Shown: positions 18,582 through 31,782 of the stretch, piece by piece | Layout: the number at the start of each line of letters is the position of its first letter | Numbering within the stretch: position 1 is the stretch's first letter | Assembly (NCBI RefSeq): GCF_004118975.1 | Contig: NZ_CP035376.1 | Coordinates: 1,612,001 to 1,676,000, forward strand | Reading direction: 5' to 3' | DNA from: Luteimonas sp. YGD11-2 | Lineage (GTDB): Bacteria; Pseudomonadota; Gammaproteobacteria; Xanthomonadales; Xanthomonadaceae | Length of the DNA: 64,000 nucleotides | Translations under genes and position numbers: made by a program | The notes under the pieces: model-generated | What the model saw: the letters and a program-made list of their open reading frames with translations, nothing else | Databases searched by the model: none | What the model was told of the DNA's origin: nothing

Positions 18582-19769
18582 ATGTACGCACGCCTGCTGA
18601 TCCGCCTCGCCCCACCGCTGTTCCTCACCCTGCTGCTGCCACTGGCGTTCGCGCTCGAATGGCCGGGCCCAGTGCGTTGGGCGATCCTGCTGACCGTCAC
18701 CGCCAGCTGGATCGGCGTCGGCGTCTGGCTTGTGATGCGCGAGACCCGCCGCCCGCCGGAGCACACCCGCATCCTGCAGGAGCAGGAGCAGCTGCTGAGC
18801 GAGCTGCGCCAGTTCGTCGGCGCCGAGATCGAAGGCTCGCGGGTGGAAGTGGAGCGCGCGCGCGACCTGATCCGCCAGGCGGTCAGCGGGCTGGGCAGCA
18901 GTTTCGACGCGATGAACCGCAAGTCGCGCCAGCAGGCGCAGGCGATGGCGCGCATCCTCGACCGCACCGGCGACCAGGACGGCGGTGCCGACGTCGCCCG
19001 CTTCGCCCAGCACGCCAGCCAGCGCATGGAGCAGCTGGTGGAGGCACTGGAACAGGTCAGCGGCCAGAGCGGCGCCACCGTGACCCATATCGACGAAATG
19101 GCCGGGCACCTGGACGGCATCTTCGCGCTGCTCGAGGACGTGAAGTCGATCGCCGACCAGACCAACCTGCTGGCGCTCAATGCAGCCATCGAGGCCGCGC
19201 GTGCCGGCGAGGCCGGGCGTGGCTTCGCGGTGGTCGCCGACGAGGTGCGCAACCTGTCCGAGCGTTCGACCGCGTTCAACGAGCAGATCCGCAAGCTCGC
19301 GCATTCGTCCAAGGAATCCATCGCCAAGGTGCGCGACACCGTGTCGGGGATGGCCTCGCGCGACCTCAACCGCTCCCGCGAGGCGCGCGCCGAAGCCGCC
19401 GGCATGCTCGACCAGGTGGCCGCGATCAACCGTTCGCTGGGCGACGGCATGCGCGAGATCTCCGATTGCGGTCGTGCGATCGACGGCAGCGTGGCGGAAG
19501 CCGTACGCGCGCTGCAGTTCGAGGACATCGCCACCCAGGCGCTCGGCGGCGTGCATGCGCACCTCGAGCGGCTCAACGCGATCAACCGCGAAGCCATCGA
19601 CCTGCAGGACCTGCTGCGCCGCAACGGCGGCGTGTTCGACGAGGAACTGATCCGTGCGCTGCAGCGCATCGGCCAGCGCGTGCGCGAACTGCGCAGCACC
19701 TGGGAGAAGCCGCCGCACAAGCCGGTGACCCAGGAATCCATGGGCGCGGGCACCGTCGAGCTGTTCTGA
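18582..19769 (+). CDS. Methyl-accepting chemotaxis protein without periplasmic sensor domain
   Basis: Chemoreceptor of 395 residues. Two hydrophobic segments at about 8-24 and 32-52 are separated by only a few residues ([11 protein letters not shown]), so no periplasmic ligand domain exists. No clear HAMP domain follows. The cytoplasmic signalling tip is intact ([20 protein letters not shown], then [19 protein letters not shown]). It may sense a membrane or cytoplasmic signal. The upstream FliA element fits co-expression with the flagellum. A GC hairpin follows the stop. Confidence 0.92.
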   Translation: MYARLLIRLAPPLFLTLLLPLAFALEWPGPVRWAILLTVTASWIGVGVWLVMRETRRPPEHTRILQEQEQLLSELRQFVGAEIEGSRVEVERARDLIRQAVSGLGSSFDAMNRKSRQQAQAMARILDRTGDQDGGADVARFAQHASQRMEQLVEALEQVSGQSGATVTHIDEMAGHLDGIFALLEDVKSIADQTNLLALNAAIEAARAGEAGRGFAVVADEVRNLSERSTAFNEQIRKLAHSSKESIAKVRDTVSGMASRDLNRSREARAEAAGMLDQVAAINRSLGDGMREISDCGRAIDGSVAEAVRALQFEDIATQALGGVHAHLERLNAINREAIDLQDLLRRNGGVFDEELIRALQRIGQRVRELRSTWEKPPHKPVTQESMGAGTVELF

Positions 19770-19770
19770 G

Positions 19771-20037
19771 TTGGACCGCACGAGCGCCCACGACGACAGC
19801 GACGCCCCGGCCACCGCCGGGGCGTTGTCGTGCGTAGCGCCACTGCCGGCCGCGCAGGCCCCGGACTGCGGCATCGCGGGGCAACCACCGCGGCGTCGCC
19901 GCGAGGATGTGCTGCGCCAGCTCGAGCTGCTGGCGCTGGCCGAACTGGAACGGTTGGCCGCGGACCGTCAGCAGCCCGGCGACAGCCCGGACCTGCTGGC
20001 CAGCTTCATCGAGTGGGATCTGGCCGTCGGCGGGTGA
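19771..20037 (+). CDS. Possible small protein, 88 residues
   Basis: Open frame from a TTG one base after the chemoreceptor stop. The second half looks coding (DVLRQLELLALAELERLAAD, then SPDLLASFIEWDLAVGG), helical and acidic, with no recognised family. Against it, the first third coincides with a 10-bp terminator-like hairpin, and no ATG or GTG start is well placed. The true start may lie downstream, or there may be no gene. Confidence 0.3.
   Translation: MDRTSAHDDSDAPATAGALSCVAPLPAAQAPDCGIAGQPPRRRREDVLRQLELLALAELERLAADRQQPGDSPDLLASFIEWDLAVGG
19802..19825. terminator. GC hairpin after the chemoreceptor gene
   Basis: ACGCCCCGGC-CACC-GCCGGGGCGT, a 10-bp perfect stem with a 4-nt loop, 33 nt after the stop at 19769. 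The short T-rich tail expected of an intrinsic terminator is missing, so it may act as a transcript-end stabiliser or a weak terminator. Confidence 0.55.
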
Positions 20038-20158
20038 AGCAGCACCGGAGGCGGCACATCGCCGGCTCCCCGATGGCGTGTCGCGCCTGGCAGCGCGTGC
20101 GCTGCGAGGCATCGACGCAGCGGGTGCACGCCAATGCTGCAGCGCGGGTCCGGTGCGC

Positions 20159-21301
20159 CTACCAGTGCAGCTGGACGCGCGCCTCGAGGATCGATGGATC
20201 GTCGTTGAGCACCAGGCCGCTGGCGGCGTCGCGGGCACGGCTGGTGACATTGACGTAGTTGAGCATCAGCTTGGCGTTCTGCCGCCAGTACCAGTTCACG
20301 CCCGCCGTCCAGGCCTCCATGCGGCCACCGCGCACGGTGCCGTCGTCGAGGTCCAGGTAGTCGTAGCGCAGGCCGAGCTGCCACAACCCGGGGTTCTCGA
20401 CGCGGGTGCGGGGCAGGCCACCGCCGTAGTTCCAGCCGCTGCCGCCCGGCGTCCACAGTGCACTGACGTAGCCGCCTTCGGTGTCGTAGCCGCTGGTGCC
20501 GATGCGGTCGGCGCGAGACAGGAAGTATTCGCCCTGCAGCTTGACCGGGCCGTCGATCCACATCGCTTCCAGGCCGGTGGTGGCCAGCCGATCGACATCG
20601 ACCAGGCCGCCACTGTCGATGATGCGCTCGGCGAAGTCGGCATTCGGGCGCGCGCGCAGGCGCAGCGCGTCGCCATCGGTATCGCGGTCGACATGGCTCA
20701 GGCCCAGGTGCAGCACGCGGCCGTCGTCGCGCACCGGCGCCCACCAGCCACGGGCGGCGTAACCGGCGCCGCCGGCGTCGTCGTCCAGGTTGCGGCCGAA
20801 CCAGCCGACGGTGGCGCCCAGGTCGCCGGCGTCGTACGTCCACGATGCGCCCAGCCTGCGGCCTGTGGCGAAGGTGCCGGTCGCCGCGGCCTTGGCGATG
20901 AAGTCGTTATGGCGCGCGGAAGACAGCTCTTCGAGACTGTTGGGCTGCTTGGCCTGGCCCAGCAGCAGGGTCTGCTTCGGCGAACCGTCGCCGCCAAAGG
21001 ACCAGGTGACGTTGTTGTCGAGGAAGGCGTCGGCCTCGACGTCGTAGCCGAGCACCCAGCCGAAGCCGCCGGGCCCCTGGCCCTTGAGCACCAGTTCGAA
21101 GCGGCGGATGCCAGTGGCACGGTCGCGGCCGTCGTCGCGGCCGTCGAGGTCGCGCAGGTCGTTGTCGAACCAGTAGCCGTCGACCTGGAACATGCCCTCG
21201 AACGCCACATCGGAACCGGCGACCGTCCCGAGGGGGATTTCAGCATGCGCGGGCATCCAGCAGGCCGCGCCCAGTGCGATCGGCAGCAACAGGCGTTTCA
21301 T
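20159..21301 (-). CDS. OprO/OprP-type porin
   Basis: Outer-membrane beta-barrel of 380 residues in the phosphate-selective porin family (Porin_O_P). It has a signal peptide MKRLLLPIALGAACWMPAHA. The mature part has alternating aromatic/polar strands, many ending in aromatic residues, and a C-terminal strand ILEARVQLHW ending in an aromatic residue as required for BAM recognition. Segments such as GIRRFELVLKGQGPGGFGWV and LQGEYFLSR are family-typical. Whether it conducts phosphate or polyphosphate cannot be told. No pho box was looked for in detail. Confidence 0.85.
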   Translation of the reverse strand: MKRLLLPIALGAACWMPAHAEIPLGTVAGSDVAFEGMFQVDGYWFDNDLRDLDGRDDGRDRATGIRRFELVLKGQGPGGFGWVLGYDVEADAFLDNNVTWSFGGDGSPKQTLLLGQAKQPNSLEELSSARHNDFIAKAAATGTFATGRRLGASWTYDAGDLGATVGWFGRNLDDDAGGAGYAARGWWAPVRDDGRVLHLGLSHVDRDTDGDALRLRARPNADFAERIIDSGGLVDVDRLATTGLEAMWIDGPVKLQGEYFLSRADRIGTSGYDTEGGYVSALWTPGGSGWNYGGGLPRTRVENPGLWQLGLRYDYLDLDDGTVRGGRMEAWTAGVNWYWRQNAKLMLNYVNVTSRARDAASGLVLNDDPSILEARVQLHW

Positions 21302-21487
21302 GGGAGGGGTCGTCCAGCACGGGGCGGGCCAGTCTAGCGCCCCGGGTGTGGAGCGCCGGGAACGGCGTGTTCCGTTTCGGGCCCTGCACGGCCGATGTCC
21401 GCGGTGGCGCCTCGCACCCGCCCCGCCGCGGCATGCTCCCGCCGCGACCCGCTTCCGCTACGGCATGCTCTCTACAGCATGCTCCCG
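21302..21487. repeat. Short GCATGCT-containing repeats between porin and hflD
   Basis: A 186-nt gap between the hflD stop and the porin start. From about 21431 to 21500 a unit containing GCATGCTC, with or without CGCTACGG on either side, recurs three times, close to the end of hflD. It looks like slippage or a small repeat and shows no gene. Confidence 0.4.
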
Positions 21488-22099
21488 CTACGGCACCAGC
21501 CGTGCCAGCGATTCCATCATCCGCCCGCGCGAGAACAGCAGGTCCCACTGGCTGCCGCCGACCTGCCGCCACAGCACCGCCGAACGCACCGCGGCAAGCA
21601 GCAGCGCACGGATCTCGGCGACCACCGCGGCCTGCCCGAGGTAATGCGGCGACCCCTGCACCATCACCCGGGGTCGCAGGTGGCTGATGGTGTCGGCATA
21701 CAGGCTGCCCAGCGCGTTGAGCACGTCGGGATGGGTGGCGCCATGCGCCTCGGCCTGCGGGGCCAGCCTGCGCAGGCTGCTGCCCACCGCCTCCTGGACC
21801 GCGGGTTCGGAGGAGAAGCGGCGTTCCAGGCGCATCACCGCAAGTGCCAGCTTGGGCACCGCGTCGTCATGGGCCTGGCGGCCGAGGTAATCGCGCAGCA
21901 GGCGCAGGCCCGGGTGCAGCGGTGGCACGCCGCCGTAGATATCGACCACGGAATCGGCATCGATGCGGAACACGCTGTCGATCACCGCACTGGCGGCATC
22001 GCTGCGTGACTGGCCGGTCTCGGCGGTGGTGCGGACCTGCTGCAGAGCCTGCGCCAGCGCCGCAAGGGCCAGCACGCGATCGTCGAAGGAATCAGTCAT
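21488..22099 (-). CDS. hflD: HflD, high-frequency lysogenization family protein
   Basis: A 203-residue helical protein of the HflD family, encoded next to mnmA as in many gamma-proteobacteria. Family features: [20 protein letters not shown] at the N-terminus, [16 protein letters not shown] (SVFRTDA-like motif) and [15 protein letters not shown] with [20 protein letters not shown] at the C-terminus. In E. coli HflD affects lambda CII stability; the role outside phage biology is unclear. The start overlaps the mnmA stop (ATGA). Confidence 0.93.
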   Translation of the reverse strand: MTDSFDDRVLALAALAQALQQVRTTAETGQSRSDAASAVIDSVFRIDADSVVDIYGGVPPLHPGLRLLRDYLGRQAHDDAVPKLALAVMRLERRFSSEPAVQEAVGSSLRRLAPQAEAHGATHPDVLNALGSLYADTISHLRPRVMVQGSPHYLGQAAVVAEIRALLLAAVRSAVLWRQVGGSQWDLLFSRGRMMESLARLVP

Positions 22100-23253
22100 C
22101 GGGCAAGTTTAACCGCTGCCCGCGGGTGCTCGCGGTCCTGCACGTGCGTGGCAGGCGCATCGGTGGCGGCAATCACCGCGCCCCCCAGGCATTCGTCGCC
22201 GTCATAGAGCACCAGCGACTGGCCCGGGGTCACCGCGCGCTGCGCCCGCGCGAAGCGCACCTCGAGGGTGCCGTCGTCGCGCACCAGCACATCGCAGGCC
22301 TCGGGCGGTTGCCGGTAGCGGGTCTGTGCAAGCGCCGCGAAGCGCCGGGCCGGCGGGGCGCCGGATATCCAGTGCGCGTCCTCGGTCCAGGTGACGTGCG
22401 ACATCAGCCAGCGGCTGTCGCGGTCCTGGTCCACCACCAGCACGTTGTCGGCCACGCGTTTGTCGACCACGTACCACGGCGCCGCCGCGAAGCCACGCAC
22501 GCCGCCCAGCTGCAGGCCCTCGCGCTGGCCGAGGGTGAAATAGAACACGCCCGGATGGGTCCCCAGCACGCGCCCGTCCGGCGTGCGGATCTCGCCTTCG
22601 CGCGCCGGCAGGTAGCGGGCGAGGAACGTGCGGAAATCACGCTCGCCGATGAAGCAGATCCCGGTGGAATCCTTTTTCGCCGCCGTCGGCAGGCCCGCCG
22701 CGGCCGCGAGCTCGCGCACCCGGTGCTTGGGCAGTTCGCCCAGCGGAAACAGCGTCGCGGCCAACTGCTCCTGGCCGAGCTGGTGCAGGAAATAGCTCTG
22801 GTCCTTGCCGGCGTCGTGGGCGCGCAGCAGCCGCCAGCGGCCGTGGGCATGGTCCACGCGGGCGTAATGGCCGGTGGCGATGCGCTCCGCGCCGAGCGCG
22901 TGGGCTGCATCCAAGAAGTGCCGGAACTTGATCTCGCGGTTGCACAGCACGTCCGGGTTCGGCGTGCGACCGGCGGCGTACTCGGCAAGGAAATGCTCGA
23001 ACACGCCCTGCCAGTACTCGCCGGAGAAGTCACGGAAATGGATCGGAATGCCGAACCGCCCGCAGACGGCGACGGCGTCGCGGCGGTCGTCCTCGGCACG
23101 GCAGTCACCGCTGCCGTCATCGGCCCAGTTCTGCATGAACAGCCCGGCGATCGGCTCGCCCCGGCCCTCACGGGCGCGGTCGCGCAGCAACAGCGCGGTG
23201 ACCGACGAGTCCACGCCGCCGGACATGCCGACGATGATGCGCGCAGCGCTCAT
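22096..23253 (-). CDS. mnmA: MnmA, tRNA 2-thiouridylase
   Basis: Thiolates U34 of tRNA Lys, Glu and Gln in the cytoplasm using sulfur relayed by the Tus system. It has 385 residues from the ATG at 23253 ([20 protein letters not shown]). The upstream extension of the frame is a shadow of the NUDIX gene. Seen are the PP-loop SGGVDSS, the catalytic Cys in [12 protein letters not shown], the second Cys in [12 protein letters not shown], and the C-terminal beta-barrel. The ATG overlaps the NUDIX stop and the stop overlaps the hflD start, making a tightly coupled three-gene unit. Confidence 0.97.
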   Translation of the reverse strand: MSAARIIVGMSGGVDSSVTALLLRDRAREGRGEPIAGLFMQNWADDGSGDCRAEDDRRDAVAVCGRFGIPIHFRDFSGEYWQGVFEHFLAEYAAGRTPNPDVLCNREIKFRHFLDAAHALGAERIATGHYARVDHAHGRWRLLRAHDAGKDQSYFLHQLGQEQLAATLFPLGELPKHRVRELAAAAGLPTAAKKDSTGICFIGERDFRTFLARYLPAREGEIRTPDGRVLGTHPGVFYFTLGQREGLQLGGVRGFAAAPWYVVDKRVADNVLVVDQDRDSRWLMSHVTWTEDAHWISGAPPARRFAALAQTRYRQPPEACDVLVRDDGTLEVRFARAQRAVTPGQSLVLYDGDECLGGAVIAATDAPATHVQDREHPRAAVKLAR

Positions 23254-23711
23254 GGCAGCCAGGCGACTAGGTCGAGCGGATAGCGCCGGCCGGCAAGGAA
23301 ATCCTCGACCGTGCGCGCCACCAGCGGGCTGCGATGCCGCGCCTGCGCCTGCCGCAGCTCGGCGGGCGTGAGCCACAGCGCGCGTTCGATGCCGCGGTCC
23401 AGCGGCTGCTCCGGGTCATGCGACACCGGGGTTGCCGCGAATGCGAAGCGCAGGAACGGCAGGCCGTCCTCCGCCACCCACTGGTACACGCCGACCAGGT
23501 GGGTCGGGCACACGGTCCAGGCGGTTTCCTCGAGGGTTTCGCGCACGGCGGCGTCGACCAGCGACTCACCGGGGTCGAGGTGCCCGGCCGGCTGGTTGAT
23601 CACCAGCGTGCCCGCGGCCATTTCCTCCACGCACAGCAGCCGGCCGCGATCGGCCACCAGCGTGGCCACGGTGATCGCGGGCTGCCCGCTGAGATCGCGT
23701 CGCGAACTCAC
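23250..23711 (-). CDS. NUDIX hydrolase (NudJ-like)
   Basis: A 153-residue NUDIX enzyme that probably hydrolyses a nucleoside phosphate such as thiamine or HMP pyrophosphate or NTP (family knowledge for NudJ, which also lies beside mnmA in E. coli). The NUDIX box is visible as [22 protein letters not shown] (core [15 protein letters not shown]). The start is a GTG whose GTGA overlaps the upstream TGA, and the stop overlaps the mnmA ATG. The exact substrate is not established. Confidence 0.88.
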   Translation of the reverse strand: MSSRRDLSGQPAITVATLVADRGRLLCVEEMAAGTLVINQPAGHLDPGESLVDAAVRETLEETAWTVCPTHLVGVYQWVAEDGLPFLRFAFAATPVSHDPEQPLDRGIERALWLTPAELRQAQARHRSPLVARTVEDFLAGRRYPLDLVAWLP

Positions 23712-24181
23712 AGTGCGTCCAGCTCGCCGGTGAACATGATCTCGCGGTCGTCGGCGGATTCCGCGGCGATCGTCAGCGCGAGTTCCAGCAGCTCTGCGTC
23801 GAGCGGTTCCGGCAGCTTGACCACGTAATACAGCACGTCGCCCGCCAGTTCCCATGCGCCGAGCTTGCGGGTCTGGCTGTCGCGCAACAGCCCGGTGGCT
23901 GTCTCGGCATCGAGCGCCTGCCCGAGCTGTGCGGCCGGCGAGAACACCTCGCGGATGCGCCGGCCGGCGATGTCCTCGGTGCGCCCGGACACGAACACCA
24001 TCTGCGAGCGCGACTCCTGCGTCCACGAGAACACCACCCGGTAATCGCCGTCGCCGTCGACCTCGTAGCCGATGCCGGCCTCGTCGAGCAGCGCGGGCAC
24101 CGGGTCGACGACCGCCGTTGGCGCGGGCGGTGGCACGGGCGGGGAGAGGAGCAGGGCGGACAGCAGCAGGGCGGCGGGCAT
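23708..24181 (-). CDS. Secreted small protein, YbjN-like
   Basis: A 157-residue protein with an N-terminal hydrophobic, Pro-rich signal ([20 protein letters not shown]). The body contains [36 protein letters not shown] and [16 protein letters not shown], resembling the YbjN/DUF1795-like two-layer fold. This resemblance is by eye and tentative. Translation appears coupled to the NUDIX gene (GTGA overlap). It is divergent from clpS. Confidence 0.65.
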   Translation of the reverse strand: MPAALLLSALLLSPPVPPPAPTAVVDPVPALLDEAGIGYEVDGDGDYRVVFSWTQESRSQMVFVSGRTEDIAGRRIREVFSPAAQLGQALDAETATGLLRDSQTRKLGAWELAGDVLYYVVKLPEPLDAELLELALTIAAESADDREIMFTGELDAL

Positions 24182-24274
24182 GGGGCGGAATCCGGAAAGG
24201 CGCGTTCCAGCAACGCGCAACGCATTCTCGCCCCGCACCTTCGTGGCGTCCACGGAACGCCGTTGCGCGGAACG

Positions 24275-24280
24275 TATAAT
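24275..24280 (+). promoter_or_regulatory. Perfect TATAAT directly before clpS
   Basis: TATAAT ends 6 nt before the clpS ATG at 24287, so transcription would begin at or within one or two bases of the start codon. No convincing -35 (TTGACA-like) is seen 17 bp upstream. No Shine-Dalgarno is present. This fits leaderless clpS mRNA. Confidence 0.55.
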
Positions 24281-24286
24281 TCCGCC

Positions 24287-24607
24287 ATGCCACGCAATCC
24301 CGAACACGAGCACGATCACGGCGTTGCCGTTGAAACCGGCCGCCCCGAACTCGCCCGGCCACCGATGTATTCGGTGCTGCTGCTCAATGACGACTACACG
24401 CCGATGGACTTCGTCATCGACGTGCTGGTGCGCTTTTTCTCGATGAACCTGGAGAAAGCCACCCAGGTGATGCTGCACGTCCATACACGCGGTCGTGGCG
24501 TGTGCGGGGTCTACAGTCGCGAGGTGGCCGAATCCAAGGTGGCACAGGTGAACGAATACGCCCGCCTGAACCAGCATCCCTTGCTCTGCACCATGGAGAA
24601 GGCCTAA
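24287..24607 (+). CDS. clpS: ClpS, ClpA adaptor for N-end rule substrates
   Basis: Adaptor that delivers N-degron proteins to ClpAP. It has 106 residues from the ATG at 24287 ([20 protein letters not shown]). The core motifs are intact: [20 protein letters not shown] (ligand pocket NDDxTPM), [20 protein letters not shown] and the C-terminal HPLLCTMEK. It is followed 80 nt later by clpA, and the upstream aat-type N-end rule enzyme gene is also in this window (27.3-28.1 kb). Leaderless translation is likely. Confidence 0.96.
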   Translation: MPRNPEHEHDHGVAVETGRPELARPPMYSVLLLNDDYTPMDFVIDVLVRFFSMNLEKATQVMLHVHTRGRGVCGVYSREVAESKVAQVNEYARLNQHPLLCTMEKA

Positions 24608-24687
24608 AAGCAGGCAGGACCGGCGGACATGGAAAACCGGCGGACCGGCCCCACCTAGGCCGTAGACTTTCCGGAGGCATCCGCCCC

Positions 24688-26967
<2,280 letters not shown>

Positions 26968-27007
26968 CCGCACCGGCAGGGCTGCACACTGGCGGGACAA
27001 ACAAAAA

Positions 27008-27029
27008 AAGGCGGCCGCAAGGCCGCCTT
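27008..27029. terminator. Bidirectional terminator between clpA and infA
   Basis: AAGGCGGCC-GCAA-GGCCGCCTT, a 9-bp perfect stem with a GCAA loop. On the minus strand it is followed by a run of seven T (27003-27009), a strong intrinsic terminator for infA. On the plus strand the tail is TTCTTCC, a weaker one for clpA. Confidence 0.88.
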
Positions 27030-27047
27030 CTTCCGTACGGGTCGAAC

Positions 27048-27266
27048 CTACTTCATGCGGTAGGTGATCCGGCCCTTGGTGAGGTCGTAGGGAGTCATCT
27101 CCACCTTGACCCGGTCACCGGTGAGGATGCGGATGTAGTTCTTGCGCATCCGGCCCGAAATGTGGGCGATGATCTCGTGTCCATTCTCGAGCTTCACCCG
27201 GAACATCGTGTTCGGGAGGGTCTCGGAAACGGTGCCTTCAAATTCAATGACGTCGTCTTTCGCCAT
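27048..27266 (-). CDS. infA: Translation initiation factor IF-1
   Basis: A 72-residue S1/OB-fold protein that binds the ribosomal A site during initiation. [20 protein letters not shown] begins the canonical sequence, and [20 protein letters not shown] and the C-terminal [13 protein letters not shown] follow. The length is exactly typical. It is transcribed away from aat and ends at the shared hairpin at 27008-27029. Confidence 0.98.
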   Translation of the reverse strand: MAKDDVIEFEGTVSETLPNTMFRVKLENGHEIIAHISGRMRKNYIRILTGDRVKVEMTPYDLTKGRITYRMK

Positions 27267-27326
27267 GCGTCCTGTCTGCGTTGGTCGCGGGCGCGGAATC
27301 GCAGACCCGGAAAACGCGCCATTCTG

Positions 27327-28103
27327 TCACGGATGGCGCCGCGGCGCAAAATTCTCGGGTGCGGCAAGGCCTGCGAGATCGTGTGCGGGCTGTTCGCCGA
27401 AGCGGTCCCGCCAGTCGCCCGGCGGCTCGGGGTCATCGACCAGCGCCGCGATGGCCTCGAGGAAACGCGCGCGCGGCCATGCCCGCGCGCCCAGCCGCTC
27501 GAGGTGCGGGGTCGGCATCTGCGCATCGATCAGCGGCCAGCCACGCCCTGCAAGATGCCGGGCCAGCGCGGCCAGTGCCACCTTGGAACCGCCGGCCTCG
27601 CCACTGAACATGCTCTCGCCGTAGAACATCCGCCCCACGGCGACACCATAGATGCCGCCGACCAGATGCTCGCCATCCAGCACCTCGACGCTGTGGGCAT
27701 GCCCGAGCGCGTGCAGTCGCAGGTAGGCATCCTGCATCGCCGCGGTGATCCAGGTGCCGTCCTGGCCCGGGCGTGGTGCCGCGGCACAGGCGGCCACCAC
27801 CCCGGCGAAGCGGGTGTCGGCACGGACCGTCCACGACGAACGCCGCAGGCTGCGGCGGAAGCGCGACGACAGCCGCACCTCGGCGGTCACGAATACGCCT
27901 CGCGGATCCGGTGACCACCACAGGATCGGCTGGCCGTCGGAGTACCACGGGAAGATTCCGCCGTGGTAGGCCGCCAGCAACCGCGCTGGCGACAGGTCGC
28001 CGCCGATGGCGAGCAATCCGTCCGGCTCGCGCAACGCGTGCGATGCCGGCGGGAACGGCGCATGGGGGTCGGCCCCCAGGATGGTCGGTCGCAGCTCCGG
28101 CAT
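27327..28103 (-). CDS. aat: Aat, leucyl/phenylalanyl-tRNA-protein transferase
   Basis: Adds Leu or Phe to N-terminal Lys/Arg of proteins, producing N-degrons read by ClpS-ClpAP. It has 258 residues from the ATG at 28103, which overlaps the stop of the acyltransferase gene (ATGA). Family motifs are GLLAIGGDLSPARLLAAYHG, IFPWYSDGQPILWWSPDPRG, GIYGVAVGRMFYGESMFS and LIDAQMPTPHLERLGA. clpS and clpA are only 3 kb away, so the whole N-end rule branch is clustered. Confidence 0.96.
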   Translation of the reverse strand: MPELRPTILGADPHAPFPPASHALREPDGLLAIGGDLSPARLLAAYHGGIFPWYSDGQPILWWSPDPRGVFVTAEVRLSSRFRRSLRRSSWTVRADTRFAGVVAACAAAPRPGQDGTWITAAMQDAYLRLHALGHAHSVEVLDGEHLVGGIYGVAVGRMFYGESMFSGEAGGSKVALAALARHLAGRGWPLIDAQMPTPHLERLGARAWPRARFLEAIAALVDDPEPPGDWRDRFGEQPAHDLAGLAAPENFAPRRHP

Positions 28104-29251
28104 CACCGGTCGGCACCCTCCGGCCTGTACGGTGAGTGGCGGGCGAGCGTGGCCGCGTACGCACGCACGCCGGCGGTCTCCTGCGCGCACCAGTCGCGCA
28201 GGGCGTCGGCGAATGCCGGCTCGGCGATCCAGTGCCGGCTGCGCACGAACTGCGGCAGGAAGCCGCGGGCGATCTTGTGCTCGCCCTGTGCGCCGGGCTC
28301 GAAGTGCGCGAGACCGTGCTGCAGGCAGTATTCGATGCCCCGGTAGTAGCAGGTCTCGAAGTGCAGGCCGGGCAGGGTGCGGGTGGCGCCCCAGTAGCGC
28401 CCGTACAGCGTGTCGCGCCCGCGCAGGCACAGTGCGCCGGCAATCGTGTCGCCCTCGTGCTCGGCCAGGATCAGCACCAGCGAACGCGGCATGGTCGTGG
28501 CCAGATGCCGCAGGAACGCGGGGGTCAACGCCGGCGAGTTGCCGTATTCGGCAAAGGTCTGCAGGTAGAAGCCGTAGATCGCGTCGAGGTCCGCCTTGTC
28601 CGCCTCGTCGCCATGGCGCACGCGGAAGGTGACGCCGGCCTGCGCCACGCGCCGGCGTTCCTGGCGGATGTTCTTGCGGTGCTTGTGGTCCATCGCCGCC
28701 AGATGGTCGTCGAAGGTCCGCCACGAGCCCTGGTTGCGCCAGTGGTACTGCACGTCCAGCCGCGACAGCCAATCGTCGCCGAAGGCGGCGTCCTCGGCGG
28801 CGGTGTGGAAATTGATATGTGCCGACGACATCCCGTCGGCAGCGGCATGTTCGCGGATCGCCTCCACGAGCGCGCGCCGGGCGGCATCGTCCACCGCCAG
28901 CAGGCGCGGCCCGGTGACCGGCGAGTAGGGCACCGCGCCCAGCCACTTCGGGAAGTACTCGAGCCCATGCCGCGCATAGGCGTGCGCCCAGGCATGGTCG
29001 AACACGAACTCGCCGTGCGAGTTGGTCTTCCGGTAACCCGGCGCGGCAGCGACGAGCTGGCCGCCGCGCCACAGGGTCAGGTGACGCGGCGTCCAACCCC
29101 ACTCGGGCCGCAGGCAGCCGGTGGCCTCCAGCCCTGCGAGGAAGGCATGTGCGACAAACGGGTTGCCGCCGTCGTGCAGCGCATCCCAGGCTTCGGCCGG
29201 GACCGATGCCAGCGACTCGACGATGCGCGCGGTGGCGTGGCTGGCGGTCAC
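28103..29251 (-). CDS. FemAB/GNAT-like N-acyltransferase (DUF482 family)
   Basis: A 382-residue cytoplasmic protein of the COG3146/DUF482 type (GNAT fold), encoded next to aat in many gamma-proteobacteria. It has a GTG start. Recognisable segments are NPFVAHAFLAGLEATGCL, YSPVTGPRLLAVDD, MDHKHRKNIRQERRRVAQAG and FEPGAQGEHKIARGFLP. It is predicted to transfer an acyl or aminoacyl group; the substrate is not known to me. Translation is coupled to aat by a 4-nt overlap. Confidence 0.82.
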   Translation of the reverse strand: MTASHATARIVESLASVPAEAWDALHDGGNPFVAHAFLAGLEATGCLRPEWGWTPRHLTLWRGGQLVAAAPGYRKTNSHGEFVFDHAWAHAYARHGLEYFPKWLGAVPYSPVTGPRLLAVDDAARRALVEAIREHAAADGMSSAHINFHTAAEDAAFGDDWLSRLDVQYHWRNQGSWRTFDDHLAAMDHKHRKNIRQERRRVAQAGVTFRVRHGDEADKADLDAIYGFYLQTFAEYGNSPALTPAFLRHLATTMPRSLVLILAEHEGDTIAGALCLRGRDTLYGRYWGATRTLPGLHFETCYYRGIEYCLQHGLAHFEPGAQGEHKIARGFLPQFVRSRHWIAEPAFADALRDWCAQETAGVRAYAATLARHSPYRPEGADR

Positions 29252-29425
29252 GGGACCGGCCGGCGCAGGGCGCCGCCCGCGTGGCCGGCCGCGGATACAG
29301 GCCGATCCACGCGGCTCAGGCGCAGAGCCGCCGGACGCACGGTTGCTTCACCCCGGGTCGCGGCCATCGGCACCTTGCCACGCTTACCGTCCACGGCCAT
29401 CGGCGTGACTCCGTGGCAGTAACCT

Positions 29426-31673
<2,248 letters not shown>

Positions 31674-31680
31674 GCCACGC

Positions 31681-31703
31681 GGCCCCCGGCGCGACCGGGG
31701 GCC
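31681..31703 (+). terminator. Hairpin after ald
   Basis: GGCCCCCGG-CGCGA-CCGGGGGCC, a 9-bp stem starting 7 nt after the ald stop and followed only by TTG. The position supports a terminator, but the missing T-run lowers confidence. Confidence 0.55.
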
Positions 31704-31782
31704 TTGCGGACACGCGTGCGTGGCAGGAATTTCCGGCGTAAGATCAATGCCCTGCACGCCATACCTCAGGTAACTACGCACG

